Assembly (NCBI GenBank): GCA_036260935.1
Contig: DATALQ010000051.1
Location: 62,001-126,000, forward strand
Length of the DNA stretch: 64,000 nucleotides
Reading direction: 5' to 3'
DNA from: JAEYOM01 sp036260935
GTDB taxonomy: Bacteria > Bacillota > Clostridia > Acetivibrionales > DTU013
Numbering within the stretch: the stretch's first letter is position 1; each line of letters starts with the position of its first letter. The notes beneath the pieces were generated by a model. That model searched no databases. It saw only the letters and a program-made list of their open reading frames with translations, and was not told where the DNA came from. Of the stretch, positions 1 through 8,623 are shown piece by piece. The position numbers and the translations under genes are program-made.

Positions 1-1101
1 GCCGAAAATAAACGCCACCACGCTTATAAGGGAGCTTTCCAAAAGATAACTCAGAAAGATCTGTCCCATGCTCGCGCCTCGGCTCTTCAATACCGCTATG
101 CCGTTCTCATCATGCCTTACTATCAGCTGAGAGACCATGAATATGTAAAACACAAGCATTATGAGGACCGGTACTGTCAAGACCCAGAGCATCGTACGAA
201 GTTGGTTGGCTCTTTCGTTATAATCCTTCAAAATGGCGCTGATAGGCATACTGAAATCGATACTGCCCCTGTACCTGGAGTACCATCTGTTTTGTTCGTT
301 GAATATTCCTGCGATCTTGGAGAGATTTTGCAGCGTGATCTTATGATAATCCAATGCACAGTCCCACCGCGCTTCTGTTACCAGACCGTTTGCATCCGAC
401 AGGAATTCCTTGCCGAACAGCTTATAATCCATCATCAGTTCCTGGTTGTGTTCGTTTATACCAACCGACCAATATGCATCGTTATCACCTTTCACGGTGT
501 ATACGCCGACTACCTTTACCCTGCAAAGCTCCTTGTAATCCTCCGTAGGATCCATTATGGGGTAAACCTGGTCAAGCAAAAGATTAAGGCCCTTCATTGC
601 CTGCTGGTTTACTATGACCTCATATACGCCGTCTACCGGCTCAGCTGCGAACAATCTTCCGTTCGTCAGTTTTATATGATCTTGCAGGCCGGATAGCGTG
701 CCCAGTTGTATGTACATCATGTCCGAGTCATCATTCTGGTTCTTTTTAGTCGCAGGGGTATAGAGGTTTCCGAGTTTGAAGCCTTGTGAAAAAGTCATTA
801 CAGGCAGGTCGAACTGCGGGATCTTCTCCGACATTATCTTTTTGTCGAAGAAGCGCGCCGCATTGACTCTGTCTTCAGGTTTGTAGTTATAATTTAGCTT
901 CGCCCGAACATCATACTGTCCGGGGAAATTACCCGTTTTCACCTGGTAATTTTCAAGATCCTTTATAAGCATCCTCTGCAGGATACTGTCCGTATATATG
1001 GGGATACAGCTTACCAGAGCCGTAGCCAATATCGAACCTAATAGCAGGCATATGACCATCCACAGGTTGCTGAACATCCTGCGAAGTACCATCTTCAGCA
1101 A
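1..1101 (-). CDS. FtsX-like ABC transporter permease, 3' part missing at window edge
   Basis: The reverse-strand frame stays open from about 1131 to the window edge. The product begins with an N-terminal membrane segment (LWMVICLLLGSILATAL), continues with a large mostly soluble extracytoplasmic domain of about 250 residues, and then a second membrane segment near residue 300 (MLWVLTVPVLIMLVFYIFMV) followed by a cytoplasmic VLKSRGAS-like turn and a third segment. This is the MacB/FtsX (MacB_PCD plus FtsX) arrangement of permeases that couple an ABC ATPase to export or envelope signalling. TTG at 1101 is preferred as start because AGGAGG lies 7 nt upstream; ATG at 1131 is in frame but lacks a good site. 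It follows the HlyD-type gene by about 60 nt and is probably in its operon. No ATPase is visible; it may lie beyond the edge. Confidence 0.8.
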   Translation of the reverse strand, partial: MLKMVLRRMFSNLWMVICLLLGSILATALVSCIPIYTDSILQRMLIKDLENYQVKTGNFPGQYDVRAKLNYNYKPEDRVNAARFFDKKIMSEKIPQFDLPVMTFSQGFKLGNLYTPATKKNQNDDSDMMYIQLGTLSGLQDHIKLTNGRLFAAEPVDGVYEVIVNQQAMKGLNLLLDQVYPIMDPTEDYKELCRVKVVGVYTVKGDNDAYWSVGINEHNQELMMDYKLFGKEFLSDANGLVTEARWDCALDYHKITLQNLSKIAGIFNEQNRWYSRYRGSIDFSMPISAILKDYNERANQLRTMLWVLTVPVLIMLVFYIFMVSQLIVRHDENGIAVLKSRGASMGQIFLSYLLESSLISVVAFIFG

Positions 1102-1163
1102 ATAGAACGCCTCCTGACCGAATTGCTGCATCAACCAGCGAGCAGCATAGTAATCGTTGATCC

Positions 1164-2177
1164 TTATTTGACTATGACGAGTTCCCCTTCATCCAGGCCG
1201 CTGAGAACCTCTACCTGGGTGCTGCTTTCAACACCCGTTTCGATATCTCTTTCTTCTCTTATGTTGTTCTTTAGTACATTTACGAATCTTCTGGCGCCGA
1301 AATTGTTGATTACCTGCCTTGGCAATACAATGACACCGCTGCGCTTCTCGAGAGTGAGGCTTATCATTGCAGTCTGTCCTATCGTTGCATCCTTCGGCAG
1401 ATTATCGACCTTGAGCTGAACCGACTTTTTAGCTTCTTCGCTTGCGTCATCCGGAACCTCTGAAGGAGTCATGACCACTTCGGCAGGATACTGCTTTTTA
1501 TCCATATCTATCGTGGCTTTCATGCCGAGCTTGAAATTGTTTACCTTGTCACCAGAATAACGTAGTTGGAGCTGTGTAGGATCCGCTACCCTGACTATGG
1601 TCGTGTATGCGTTCACGTATTCTCCAAGCTTAATATCCGTTATGTATACGACTTCGCCGTCTATAGCCGCTGTAAGCTTGGTCCTCTCATATTCTTTCTT
1701 AAGGCTGTCAAGCCTTATCTGATTCGACTCAACATCGAACAAGGCCATCTCCATTTCGGACTTGCTTCCGCCCTCTATGTCATAACGAGTTTTGGCATTG
1801 TCATATACGAGCTTTGCCCTTTTTAACGCTATCTCCTGCAATTGTATGTCATTAAGGATCGTGTCGGTCTCGAGTTCGGCCAGAAGATCTCCCTTTTTGA
1901 CTTCGTCCCCGAGCCGTACCTTGACGGACTGAAGCCTGCCGCCCCTGTCCTTGTAGAAATGATCGTTCTGGGATACGGATACGAAAGCGCCTGTGCAGGT
2001 TATTTTATTCTCGATATCACCCTTTTTGACCTCGATCGTATCATATTCGACCTTATCCGGCACCTTCAGCGGCGGAGCCAGAACCTCTTCTTCCCTGGGA
2101 AAAAAGTAACAGCCCGAACATGCGGCTGTGAGCATTACGACAGCGAGAAAAAGCGAAGCTTTCCTGAATAAACTCAA
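1164..2177 (-). CDS. HlyD/MFP-family efflux periplasmic adaptor, lipoprotein
   Basis: 337 residues. The N-terminus has a short basic stretch, a hydrophobic core and a lipobox-like LTAAC at about residues 16-20, so the protein is probably lipid-anchored outside the membrane. Next come a biotinyl-lipoyl-like half motif, a helical hairpin (residues about 110-165), the second lipoyl half (LTAAIDGEVVYI) and a beta-barrel region, the usual membrane fusion protein order. In Gram-positive bacteria such adaptors pair with MacB-type ABC permeases, and the downstream FtsX-like gene fits that. The start is TTG at 2177, with GAGGTG 6 nt upstream. A TATAAT -10 at 2204-2209 and a palindromic site at 2230-2257 lie just upstream. 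The substrate is unknown. Confidence 0.85.
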   Translation of the reverse strand: MSLFRKASLFLAVVMLTAACSGCYFFPREEEVLAPPLKVPDKVEYDTIEVKKGDIENKITCTGAFVSVSQNDHFYKDRGGRLQSVKVRLGDEVKKGDLLAELETDTILNDIQLQEIALKRAKLVYDNAKTRYDIEGGSKSEMEMALFDVESNQIRLDSLKKEYERTKLTAAIDGEVVYITDIKLGEYVNAYTTIVRVADPTQLQLRYSGDKVNNFKLGMKATIDMDKKQYPAEVVMTPSEVPDDASEEAKKSVQLKVDNLPKDATIGQTAMISLTLEKRSGVIVLPRQVINNFGARRFVNVLKNNIREERDIETGVESSTQVEVLSGLDEGELVIVK

Positions 2178-2203
2178 TTATAACACCTCACGTTAAAAGT
2201 CTT

Positions 2204-2209
2204 ATTATA
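2204..2209 (-). promoter_or_regulatory. Candidate -10 box of the HlyD/FtsX operon
   Basis: On the minus strand these bases read TATAAT, 27 nt upstream of the TTG start. The -35 position (about 2227-2233) is a poor match to TTGACA and touches the first arm of the inverted repeat at 2230-2257. This is the arrangement expected of a promoter that depends on or is blocked by a bound regulator. Confidence 0.45.
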
Positions 2210-2229
2210 CTGGTTTACATTTTGCAGGG

Positions 2230-2257
2230 AAAGTCACTTTTAGGTTAAAGTGACTTT
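2230..2257. promoter_or_regulatory. Double palindromic operator-like site, AAAGTSACTTT twice
   Basis: Two 11-bp arms, AAAGTCACTTT (2230-2240) and AAAGTGACTTT (2247-2257), are exact reverse complements separated by 6 bp. Each arm is itself a palindrome around its central base, so the site contains four AAAGT half-sites. It lies in the divergent space between the HlyD gene and the sensor kinase gene and overlaps the -35 region of the former. It is most likely a regulator binding site; a hairpin role is possible but there is no T-tract. Confidence 0.5.
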
Positions 2258-2405
2258 TGGCAATGCAATCACATTTTAACATGTTGCTTACAGAAAATGT
2301 AGATGTTTTTTTTATGGTAAAGGTGCTTTTTTTTTATGTGTTCCGTTATTGTATTTATTTGCATTTTGACCAGTAATTTAATAAAATAACCTTGAGGTGT
2401 ACATA

Positions 2406-4250
2406 ATGAAACCATTGCGTGCGATATACAGCAAAACGCCCAGTAAAACGCCGAAGTTCAGCCACTTATACCTAAGGCTGCGCTCACGGTTCACATTGTA
2501 TTTCTTCCTGTTGATAGTAATTCCGTATGTACTCCTTTCAATGGTGATATATTTCCATACGCGTTCGCTTATGGAAGAGAAGGCCTACGAAGCGGCATTG
2601 ACAGGAATAACGCAGGAGCAGAACTCCATCGGAAAATATGTAAGCGAACTCGTGCTTGCGTTGAATACATTCTCCGACAGCCTTCAACCTGCGGATCAGG
2701 CCCGGCTCGCCAATTCTACCTCATTAGTCAGGCAGTCGGCGCAGCTTGAAAAAATGGCACACGACACACTTTCTACAGGTCAGTTGAAAGCCCTTTCCGC
2801 AGTGTATCTGATAAACAGCGGCGGCGTCAGGGCGTCCTTCGGTACGGACGCGGATCAGGCCGCCATCAGCAGCCCGACCTCACAGCAGTGGTACACGGAT
2901 ACCGTAAACGATCCCGGTTCGGTACAACTTCTTGGGACTGTCCAGAGGTTCTATGAAAAAGGAAAAAGCAAGACGGTAATATGCGCCGCAAAAGCACTTG
3001 GAGGAAGCCCGGGCCCGGATGATGCGGCCGTGCTGCTGTTCGATTTCGATTACAGCCTGCTGACGGATTTTCTCAGCAACACCTGGGATCCTTCCGCCTA
3101 CATTCCGGAATCCAGACGCAGCGAAAGGCTTATACTCGATAACAGCGGAAACATAATTTACTGCAGCAATCCGGGAAGGCTCACCACCAAAGCTGACAGC
3201 ACGCTGCTCGGAGCGGTCGGCAGCGGGACCTCGGGCTATAAACACCAGAATAATAATGATGAAGATCAATACTTAACATATATAAAATACCCAAAATTTG
3301 GCTGGACCTTTATCGATCTGAAGCCGGCATCCGGGGTAACTGGACGTATATGGCTCAGAAGTCCGGCAGTGACGCTGTGCTTTATCTTATTCCCGTTTAT
3401 AGTGTTGGTTTATCTGGGCTTGTCTTTGAAGCTGCTGAGACCGATAAACGAACTTACTTCGGTCATCTCCGACTATGAAAACCAATTCCCCGAAGGGAGC
3501 GACCATACTCCGCTGCTTTCAGGAAATCATGCAGTTCCGGGTATGAACGGCTCCACGGATATAGATTTCTTCATCAATAAAATATACAGTATTAAGCTTC
3601 GCCAGAAGGAGGCGGAACTCAATTCGCTGCAAAACCAGATCAATCCTCACTTTTTATACAACACGCTCGAATCTATTCGTGGTGCCGCGCTATACCACGG
3701 TATAACGGAGATAGCAGCCATGTCCAAGGCTCTTTCGCTGCTTTTCCGCTACAGCATCAGTGACCGGGTTCTGGTAACAATAAAGGAGGAATTGCAGCAT
3801 CTGGAGAATTATATATCGATACAGAATTTCAGATATGAAAATAAATTCGAGCTGCAGTACAATATTCCGCCCGAGCTGATGAACTACAAGGTCCTTAAAC
3901 TTACCCTGCAGCCGCTTATCGAAAACTCCATCAAGCACGGCCTCGAAATGAAGCTCGGCAAGGGGACTATCAGCATAGAGGTACTGGTGCTCGACAGCAA
4001 TATAAAGATAATTATTTCCGACGATGGTCTGGGGATTCCTGCTAAAAAGCTGGAGGAACTGAACCGATCACTCGCAAGCGAGAAAAGCCAGGCGGCGATG
4101 GAAGGCGACCGTTCCAGCACCGGTATTGGCGTAGTCAACGTAAACTCGAGGATAAAGCTGTATTTCGGTGAACAGTACGGTCTCAAATTCAGGGAAGCTC
4201 TTGTCGGAACGACTGTAGAAATAACGCTTCCGGCAGTCAAGGAAAATTAG
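2406..4250 (+). CDS. YesM-type sensor histidine kinase
   Basis: 614 residues. A membrane segment near residues 30-50 (FTLYFFLLIVIPYVLLSMV), an extracellular Cache-like sensor region of about 250 residues, a second segment near 310-330, and then a HAMP-like linker. The kinase core is of the LytS/YesM (His_kinase) class: QINPHFLYNTLESIRG carries the phosphorylated His, QPLIENSIKHG is the N box, and SDDGLGIP and GIGVVNVNSRI are ATP-binding boxes. ATG at 2406 is chosen because GAGG lies 8 nt upstream; an in-frame GTG at 2397 overlaps that site. The response regulator gene follows after 76 nt, so the pair forms one system. YesMN systems usually sense sugars; divergence from efflux genes suggests an envelope or antimicrobial signal here, which is inference. 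Confidence 0.9.
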   Translation: MKPLRAIYSKTPSKTPKFSHLYLRLRSRFTLYFFLLIVIPYVLLSMVIYFHTRSLMEEKAYEAALTGITQEQNSIGKYVSELVLALNTFSDSLQPADQARLANSTSLVRQSAQLEKMAHDTLSTGQLKALSAVYLINSGGVRASFGTDADQAAISSPTSQQWYTDTVNDPGSVQLLGTVQRFYEKGKSKTVICAAKALGGSPGPDDAAVLLFDFDYSLLTDFLSNTWDPSAYIPESRRSERLILDNSGNIIYCSNPGRLTTKADSTLLGAVGSGTSGYKHQNNNDEDQYLTYIKYPKFGWTFIDLKPASGVTGRIWLRSPAVTLCFILFPFIVLVYLGLSLKLLRPINELTSVISDYENQFPEGSDHTPLLSGNHAVPGMNGSTDIDFFINKIYSIKLRQKEAELNSLQNQINPHFLYNTLESIRGAALYHGITEIAAMSKALSLLFRYSISDRVLVTIKEELQHLENYISIQNFRYENKFELQYNIPPELMNYKVLKLTLQPLIENSIKHGLEMKLGKGTISIEVLVLDSNIKIIISDDGLGIPAKKLEELNRSLASEKSQAAMEGDRSSTGIGVVNVNSRIKLYFGEQYGLKFREALVGTTVEITLPAVKEN

Positions 4251-4266
4251 AAAAGAACGGTAGGCA

Positions 4267-4310
4267 GGATGTTTAGCGCCCGTAAGGCGCGGATTTCATT
4301 TAAAACATCC
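4267..4310 (+). repeat. Operon hairpin repeat, copy A
   Basis: This copy lies between the sensor kinase and its response regulator and ends 4 nt before the AGGAGG that serves the next gene. The outer stem GGATGTTT / AAACATCC encloses an inner stem GCGCC / GGCGC with a 4-5 nt loop and the conserved stretch GGATTTCATTT. Three further copies with the same layout occur at 17758, 27921 and 27970, all in the sense direction of the flanking genes. Confidence 0.75.
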
Positions 4311-4326
4311 AAACAGGAGGCCAATT

Positions 4327-6003
4327 ATGCTGAAGCTCATCATTGCCGATGATGAAAAATGGGTTAGAACAACCATCAGGTCCTTGATACCTTTCGAAAA
4401 GCTGGATCTGACGCTCTCGTGTGAAGCGTCCAACGGCATCGAAGCACTGGAATTGTGCCGCCAGCACGAGCCGGATATTCTTTTGACCGACATAATGATG
4501 CCAGGCTTGACAGGGCTTGAACTCATGAAGGAAGTGAGAAGCCTCCTGCCGGACCTTAAAATAGTTGTGATCAGCGGTTACAATGACTTCGAATATGCCA
4601 AGACAGCCGTAAAATACGGTATTATAGACTACTTGCTAAAACCCGTCGACGAAAAGGAACTTACAGAGGTGTTGGTGCGTATCGGCAGTGAGCTAAGCCA
4701 AAAGGCGCAGTTACAAAAGAAAAGCGAAGCTGAAAAGGAACAGTACCGGCAGGCGCTGCCCGTTATGTGCGAGACTTTTTTGAACCAGGTCATATCGCAG
4801 AACAGTATGACATCTGAAAGGATACGGGGCGAACTACAGAAGTACGGTATCAATTTTACCAATAACAGCTTTACACTATGCATCATAAAACCCGACGAAA
4901 GTCTGAAAACCGATGACAGGCGTATGGCGGCCGATTATTACAGGTCGCTGGTCAAGTGGGCGATGAAAAGGTATGCAAAAGCGGTCACTTTTCCGCTGGA
5001 ACACGACAGGACGGTCATAGTCTCTCTGATAAACAGCGACAAGGAGATTGAGGGCATAAAAACCGCTTTCGGCCTAATCAACAGGGTAATGAAAAGAAAA
5101 TATTCCATGTCTGTTTCGGCTGGCGTAAGCGGTTCGACTCACCAGTTCGGCATGCTGTGCAGCCTGTTCACCGATGCAACGGAGGCGAGCGATACAAGAT
5201 TCTGGGAAGGCCCCGGGACAATTTCCTTCTACAAAAAGGGCTGCCTGTCGGAGGAAATGAGGCTGACCCTTCCCGAAGAAACGCTGAACAAGATTACACT
5301 GAACCTGAAGCTGTCAAACATACAGACTGCGATGTCTTATATCGAAAGCGTCTGCGAGGCGCTTAAAAAAGGAAACCCATCCGGAAACGGTACATACATT
5401 AGTCCCTCATTGGTGAAAGAGTTCTTCTGGCAGTTCATACAATCCATCATAATCATACTGAACATACAGCTTCCATTTGTCCGCAATGAGGCGGTAATGA
5501 CAGGTGAGCAGCCCTATGACAGGCTCAGGGACACCAGCTTCATCGATGATCTCGAATCCGTGGCAAAGGATCTGCTCACGCATGTCTACAACTTCTTCCA
5601 CGATAAGAACCCGCTTGATAATATCGGCCTCGTGGCCAACGCCAAAAAGATCATCGAAAACAACTATGCCGGCGATATAAGCCTCGAACAGGTGGCCAAG
5701 CACGTACATCTGAGCCCGGCCTACCTCAGCGAACTCTTCAAGAAGGAAACCGGCATGAGCTTTATCGACTACAAAACAATCATCAGGATAGATCAGGCTA
5801 AAAAGTTGCTTTCGGCGCCCTCCATGAACATTGCGGAGGTCAGTGCAAAGGTCGGCTATTCCGACCCGAAATATTTCAGCAAGCTGTTCAAGAAGATAAC
5901 GGGCAAGACGATCTTCGAGTACAAGAAAGAGGTGCGCGGACCGAATTACAGCCAGCTCGAAGACTCGCAGGACCTGATGTATGAGGAACAGGAGGGCAAA
6001 TGA
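4327..6003 (+). CDS. YesN-type response regulator, AraC family
   Basis: 558 residues. The N-terminal receiver domain has the acidic pocket (ADDE), the phosphorylated Asp in LLTDIMMPG and the conserved Lys in LLKPVDEKEL. A middle region of about 250 residues resembles the degenerate GGDEF-like linker of YesN proteins. The last 100 residues carry two AraC-type helix-turn-helix motifs (ISLEQVAKHVHLSPAYLSEL and MNIAEVSAKVGYSDPKYF). AGGAGG 6 nt before ATG 4327 sets the start. It is the partner of the kinase just upstream and binds DNA on phosphorylation. Its targets may include the divergent HlyD/FtsX operon with its palindromic site at 2230-2257, which is inference. Confidence 0.92.
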   Translation: MLKLIIADDEKWVRTTIRSLIPFEKLDLTLSCEASNGIEALELCRQHEPDILLTDIMMPGLTGLELMKEVRSLLPDLKIVVISGYNDFEYAKTAVKYGIIDYLLKPVDEKELTEVLVRIGSELSQKAQLQKKSEAEKEQYRQALPVMCETFLNQVISQNSMTSERIRGELQKYGINFTNNSFTLCIIKPDESLKTDDRRMAADYYRSLVKWAMKRYAKAVTFPLEHDRTVIVSLINSDKEIEGIKTAFGLINRVMKRKYSMSVSAGVSGSTHQFGMLCSLFTDATEASDTRFWEGPGTISFYKKGCLSEEMRLTLPEETLNKITLNLKLSNIQTAMSYIESVCEALKKGNPSGNGTYISPSLVKEFFWQFIQSIIIILNIQLPFVRNEAVMTGEQPYDRLRDTSFIDDLESVAKDLLTHVYNFFHDKNPLDNIGLVANAKKIIENNYAGDISLEQVAKHVHLSPAYLSELFKKETGMSFIDYKTIIRIDQAKKLLSAPSMNIAEVSAKVGYSDPKYFSKLFKKITGKTIFEYKKEVRGPNYSQLEDSQDLMYEEQEGK

Positions 6004-6018
6004 GCGGAGGTATTGGTT

Positions 6019-6087
6019 TTGGCTGAGCAGTTATTTCAGGGAAGCATGGAATATCACAAATATCGTAAATACGATGCGAAGGTATAA
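6019..6087 (+). CDS. Possible 22-aa peptide or gene remnant
   Basis: GGAGG at 6006-6010 sits 8 nt before a TTG that opens a 22-codon frame (AEQLFQGSMEYHKY...) ending just before the DUF1648 gene. The ribosome site is good but the frame is short and matches nothing I recognise. It may be the decayed start of a lost gene or a coupling peptide for the next gene. Confidence 0.25.
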   Translation: MAEQLFQGSMEYHKYRKYDAKV

Positions 6088-6092
6088 ATGAG

Positions 6093-6422
6093 ATGAAAGT
6101 AATTAACAGAATATTGTATATTTCAATGGCAATACCTCTAATCAGTGCAATAGTTGCGATGTTTATCCTTCCTTCCACGATCCCGGTACATTCAAATGCC
6201 AGTGGTATAATAGATAGATACGGCAGTAAATTTGAATTATTTATTCTTCCTGCCTTTACGATACTATTTGGTTTATTTATGAGGCTTATTATTAAATTTG
6301 CCTTTAGGTTGGAGGAACTCCGGGTTTCATTGAAAAACATTATTGGAGTAATATGCATCATTGCTGTACTCATTTTTTGCTATATAGAAATATCCTGGAT
6401 TATTACGGCATTAATGATATAA
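6093..6422 (+). CDS. DUF1648 domain small membrane protein
   Basis: 109 residues with three hydrophobic segments (about residues 5-28, 45-68 and 84-108). The stretch IPVHSNASGIIDRYGSKFE matches the DUF1648 signature found in SdpI-like immunity proteins and in small membrane proteins of Firmicutes. It lacks the further C-terminal part of full SdpI. The role is unknown; immunity or signalling is possible. The gene is AT-richer than the two-component genes before it and begins a short accessory stretch. The ribosome site (GAAGG about 10 nt upstream) is weak. Confidence 0.65.
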   Translation: MKVINRILYISMAIPLISAIVAMFILPSTIPVHSNASGIIDRYGSKFELFILPAFTILFGLFMRLIIKFAFRLEELRVSLKNIIGVICIIAVLIFCYIEISWIITALMI

Positions 6423-6448
6423 ACTAATGAATAAAGAGGAGACAAAAG

Positions 6449-6976
6449 ATGGAGCCGACTAAAAGGAATAAGCTGTTTATTGTCACAGGAGCAAGCGGCA
6501 TCGGTAAATCCTCCGCCTGCGAAGTTCTGTTCAGGAACGAAAAAGATTATATTGTAATGGAAAGCGACCTGCTTTGGTCGGACATATTCAACACGCCGGA
6601 AGACAACTACAGGGCATACAGGGAACTGTGGCTGAAAGTTTGCGGCAATATATCACAAATCGGTTTGCCCGTAGTGCTTTGCGGATGCACTGTACCAGAG
6701 CAGCTCGAGGTCTGCGATACCAGAAAGTACTTCTCGGCCATAATATACATTGCCGTAGTCGCCGAAGAAAATGAACTGATTAAGCGAATGAAGTACGGAA
6801 GAGAAATTACCGATGATAAATGGATCGAAAGTTCCGTACATTTCAATGAATGGCTGAAAAACAACAATACGAAAACGACTCCTAACATTATATTGGTGGA
6901 TAACACAAGCCTGAGTCCGGAGGAAACTTCGAAAAAAATAGATGAGATAATCAGAAACAATATGCTGGATCAATAA
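6449..6976 (+). CDS. P-loop nucleoside kinase-like protein
   Basis: 175 residues. GASGIGKSS near the N-terminus is a Walker A loop; VMESDLLW follows at the position where small-molecule kinases hold the catalytic Asp, and a lid-like region (KRMKYGREITDDKW) lies in the C-terminal half. The size and order fit the adenylylsulfate/shikimate-type or AAA_33 small kinases. The substrate cannot be told. GAGGAG 7 nt before ATG supports the start. It sits between a DUF1648 gene and a Nudix gene in an AT-rich accessory group. Confidence 0.7.
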   Translation: MEPTKRNKLFIVTGASGIGKSSACEVLFRNEKDYIVMESDLLWSDIFNTPEDNYRAYRELWLKVCGNISQIGLPVVLCGCTVPEQLEVCDTRKYFSAIIYIAVVAEENELIKRMKYGREITDDKWIESSVHFNEWLKNNNTKTTPNIILVDNTSLSPEETSKKIDEIIRNNMLDQ

Positions 6977-7046
6977 ATTGAATAATAACTTGATTAATGG
7001 CCTGAGTATAGCCAGTTCCGATAAAACAGTATTGTGAGGCAGAATT

Positions 7047-7571
7047 ATGGAATTATTCGACATCTATAACAGAGACCGAATAAATACCGGTAAAACAGTA
7101 ATACGAGGCAATCCATTCTCAGAGGAAGAATATCATATGGTCGTACATGTATGCATATTCAATTCCATGGGTGAAATGCTGATTCAACAACGCCAGTCTT
7201 TCAAGAAAGGTTGGCCCGGTATGTGGGATGTAACTGCGGGCGGCAGCGCCATTGCAGGGGAATCCAGCCGGGTGGCAGCCGAGCGGGAGCTTTTCGAGGA
7301 AATCGGGTACCAGATAGACTTAAGCCATAAACGCCCACACCTTACCGTCAATTTCAAGGAAGGCTTTGACGATTACTATCTGGTAGAAAATGAGGTTGAT
7401 ACTGATAAATTGAAATTGCAATTTGAAGAGGTTCAGAAAGTAAAATGGGCGTCAAAAGATGAGATTCTTTCAATGATAGATAATGGCGAGTTTATCCCAT
7501 TTCATAAAAGTCTTATGGAGTTATTTTTTAATATGAGAAAATATTTCGGGGCAGTACGCGAAGCGGAATAA
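7047..7571 (+). CDS. Nudix hydrolase
   Basis: 174 residues. The Nudix box is complete: GGSAIAGESSRVAAERELFE followed by EIGY matches Gx5Ex7REUxEExGU. The upstream strand MVVHVCIFNSMGEMLIQQRQ and the WPGMWDVTAGG stretch resemble isopentenyl-diphosphate isomerase-like and YfcD-type Nudix proteins that hydrolyse nucleoside diphosphate derivatives. GAGG 7 nt before ATG sets the start. The same short sequence (TAAAACAGTA...GAGGCA) appears just before the start and again inside codons 14-22, a small direct repeat. The substrate is unknown. Confidence 0.85.
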   Translation: MELFDIYNRDRINTGKTVIRGNPFSEEEYHMVVHVCIFNSMGEMLIQQRQSFKKGWPGMWDVTAGGSAIAGESSRVAAERELFEEIGYQIDLSHKRPHLTVNFKEGFDDYYLVENEVDTDKLKLQFEEVQKVKWASKDEILSMIDNGEFIPFHKSLMELFFNMRKYFGAVREAE

Positions 7572-7784
7572 CGTTCAGAAGTGTCATGGATTAAGTATTG
7601 GGTCGTCTCGAGGGTTAACAGAGTTTACGTAAAATATGGGCATATAAAATAGTAACCAGGTGGAACCGATAGTGAGTACAGCTTATATTATGGATTGCAC
7701 AGTTGCGTTTTTCTGTCAGTTCGGCTTCTATAAAGATGGCGAAATAACTCAATTACAAATTGGAATTTGCGCTTTCACCTTAGA

Positions 7785-8534
7785 TTATTTTGCAGCCAGT
7801 GTTGCCCAGAATGTCGGCACACCATATTCTTGGAGAAAGCCCTCCCCATTCGTATCTTCATATAGATCGAGCAGCGCAAATCCAGCCTTTAGTTGCCCGC
7901 GGATCTGCTCTTCGAGTGTATGCGAAAACTGAATTCCAGAATCATCTTTTTCCAATGCCTTTAGTAACTCCCTGTCTTTCAGCGGATTAAACGGCAGGCG
8001 ATATTTAATTACCTTTTCATCCTCATCATCAAAAAGGAAATTAACCCCATTATCCAGTCCCGCCATTAGTCTGCCGCCTTTTTTCAGTATGCGATAACAT
8101 TCTTTCCAAACATGCATGACATCTTCGATATAGCAGTTTGATACGGGATGAAAGACCAGATCAAATGAATTATCATCAAAAGGCAACGGCTTAGTCATGT
8201 CCGCCCGTATGGCGTTGACTTTATATCCTTCTCTTTCCGCGATAAGTAAATCGCTCCTTATCTGCTTCTCTGAATAATCGAGAACTGTACATTCGGCGCC
8301 AAGCGCAGCAAAAATTGGTATTTGTTGTCCGCCACCTGAAGCAAGGCCGAGAACTCTTTTGCCTTTTACGTCCGGATACCAGTCTTTAGGGACCGGTTTA
8401 GTCGGTGTCAAGAGCATCGACCATTTTCCGTTGAGCGCATCAATAAACTGCTCATGGGAAATTGGCACACCCCACACCCATCCTTTTTCAATCCATCTGT
8501 CTATCGTATTCGCGTTAACCTCTGTATAATCCAT
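7785..8534 (-). CDS. Class I SAM-dependent methyltransferase
   Basis: 249 residues. Motif I is GKRVLGLASGGGQQ, followed by the acidic residue after beta 2 (CTVLDYSEKQI), motif IV-like NSFDLVFHPVSNCYIEDV and the post-motif WKECYRILKKGGRLMAGLD, as in Methyltransf_11/25 proteins. The N-terminal region (DYTEVNANTIDRWIEKGWVWG) is shared with a group of Firmicute methyltransferases of unknown substrate. GGGGG 7 nt before ATG supports the start. It is AT-rich like its neighbours and stands convergent to the Nudix gene, with a 213-nt gap in which I see no gene. Confidence 0.85.
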   Translation of the reverse strand: MDYTEVNANTIDRWIEKGWVWGVPISHEQFIDALNGKWSMLLTPTKPVPKDWYPDVKGKRVLGLASGGGQQIPIFAALGAECTVLDYSEKQIRSDLLIAEREGYKVNAIRADMTKPLPFDDNSFDLVFHPVSNCYIEDVMHVWKECYRILKKGGRLMAGLDNGVNFLFDDEDEKVIKYRLPFNPLKDRELLKALEKDDSGIQFSHTLEEQIRGQLKAGFALLDLYEDTNGEGFLQEYGVPTFWATLAAK

Positions 8535-8623
8535 CTGTTTTCCCCCATAAATTCCTGTTTATCGGTAAGGTTGTAGAAATCACCATTAGTTCATAGTTTA
8601 AAACAAGTATGCAATATGGATTA

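Noticed and set aside
112..696. 194-codon open frame on the plus strand
   Set aside because: It is the antisense of the FtsX-like permease, has no ribosome site and a poor composition for a protein.
7660..7932. 90-codon frame starting in the gap after the Nudix gene
   Set aside because: A GGTGG precedes the GTG, but the frame then runs antisense into the methyltransferase and has no recognisable domain.
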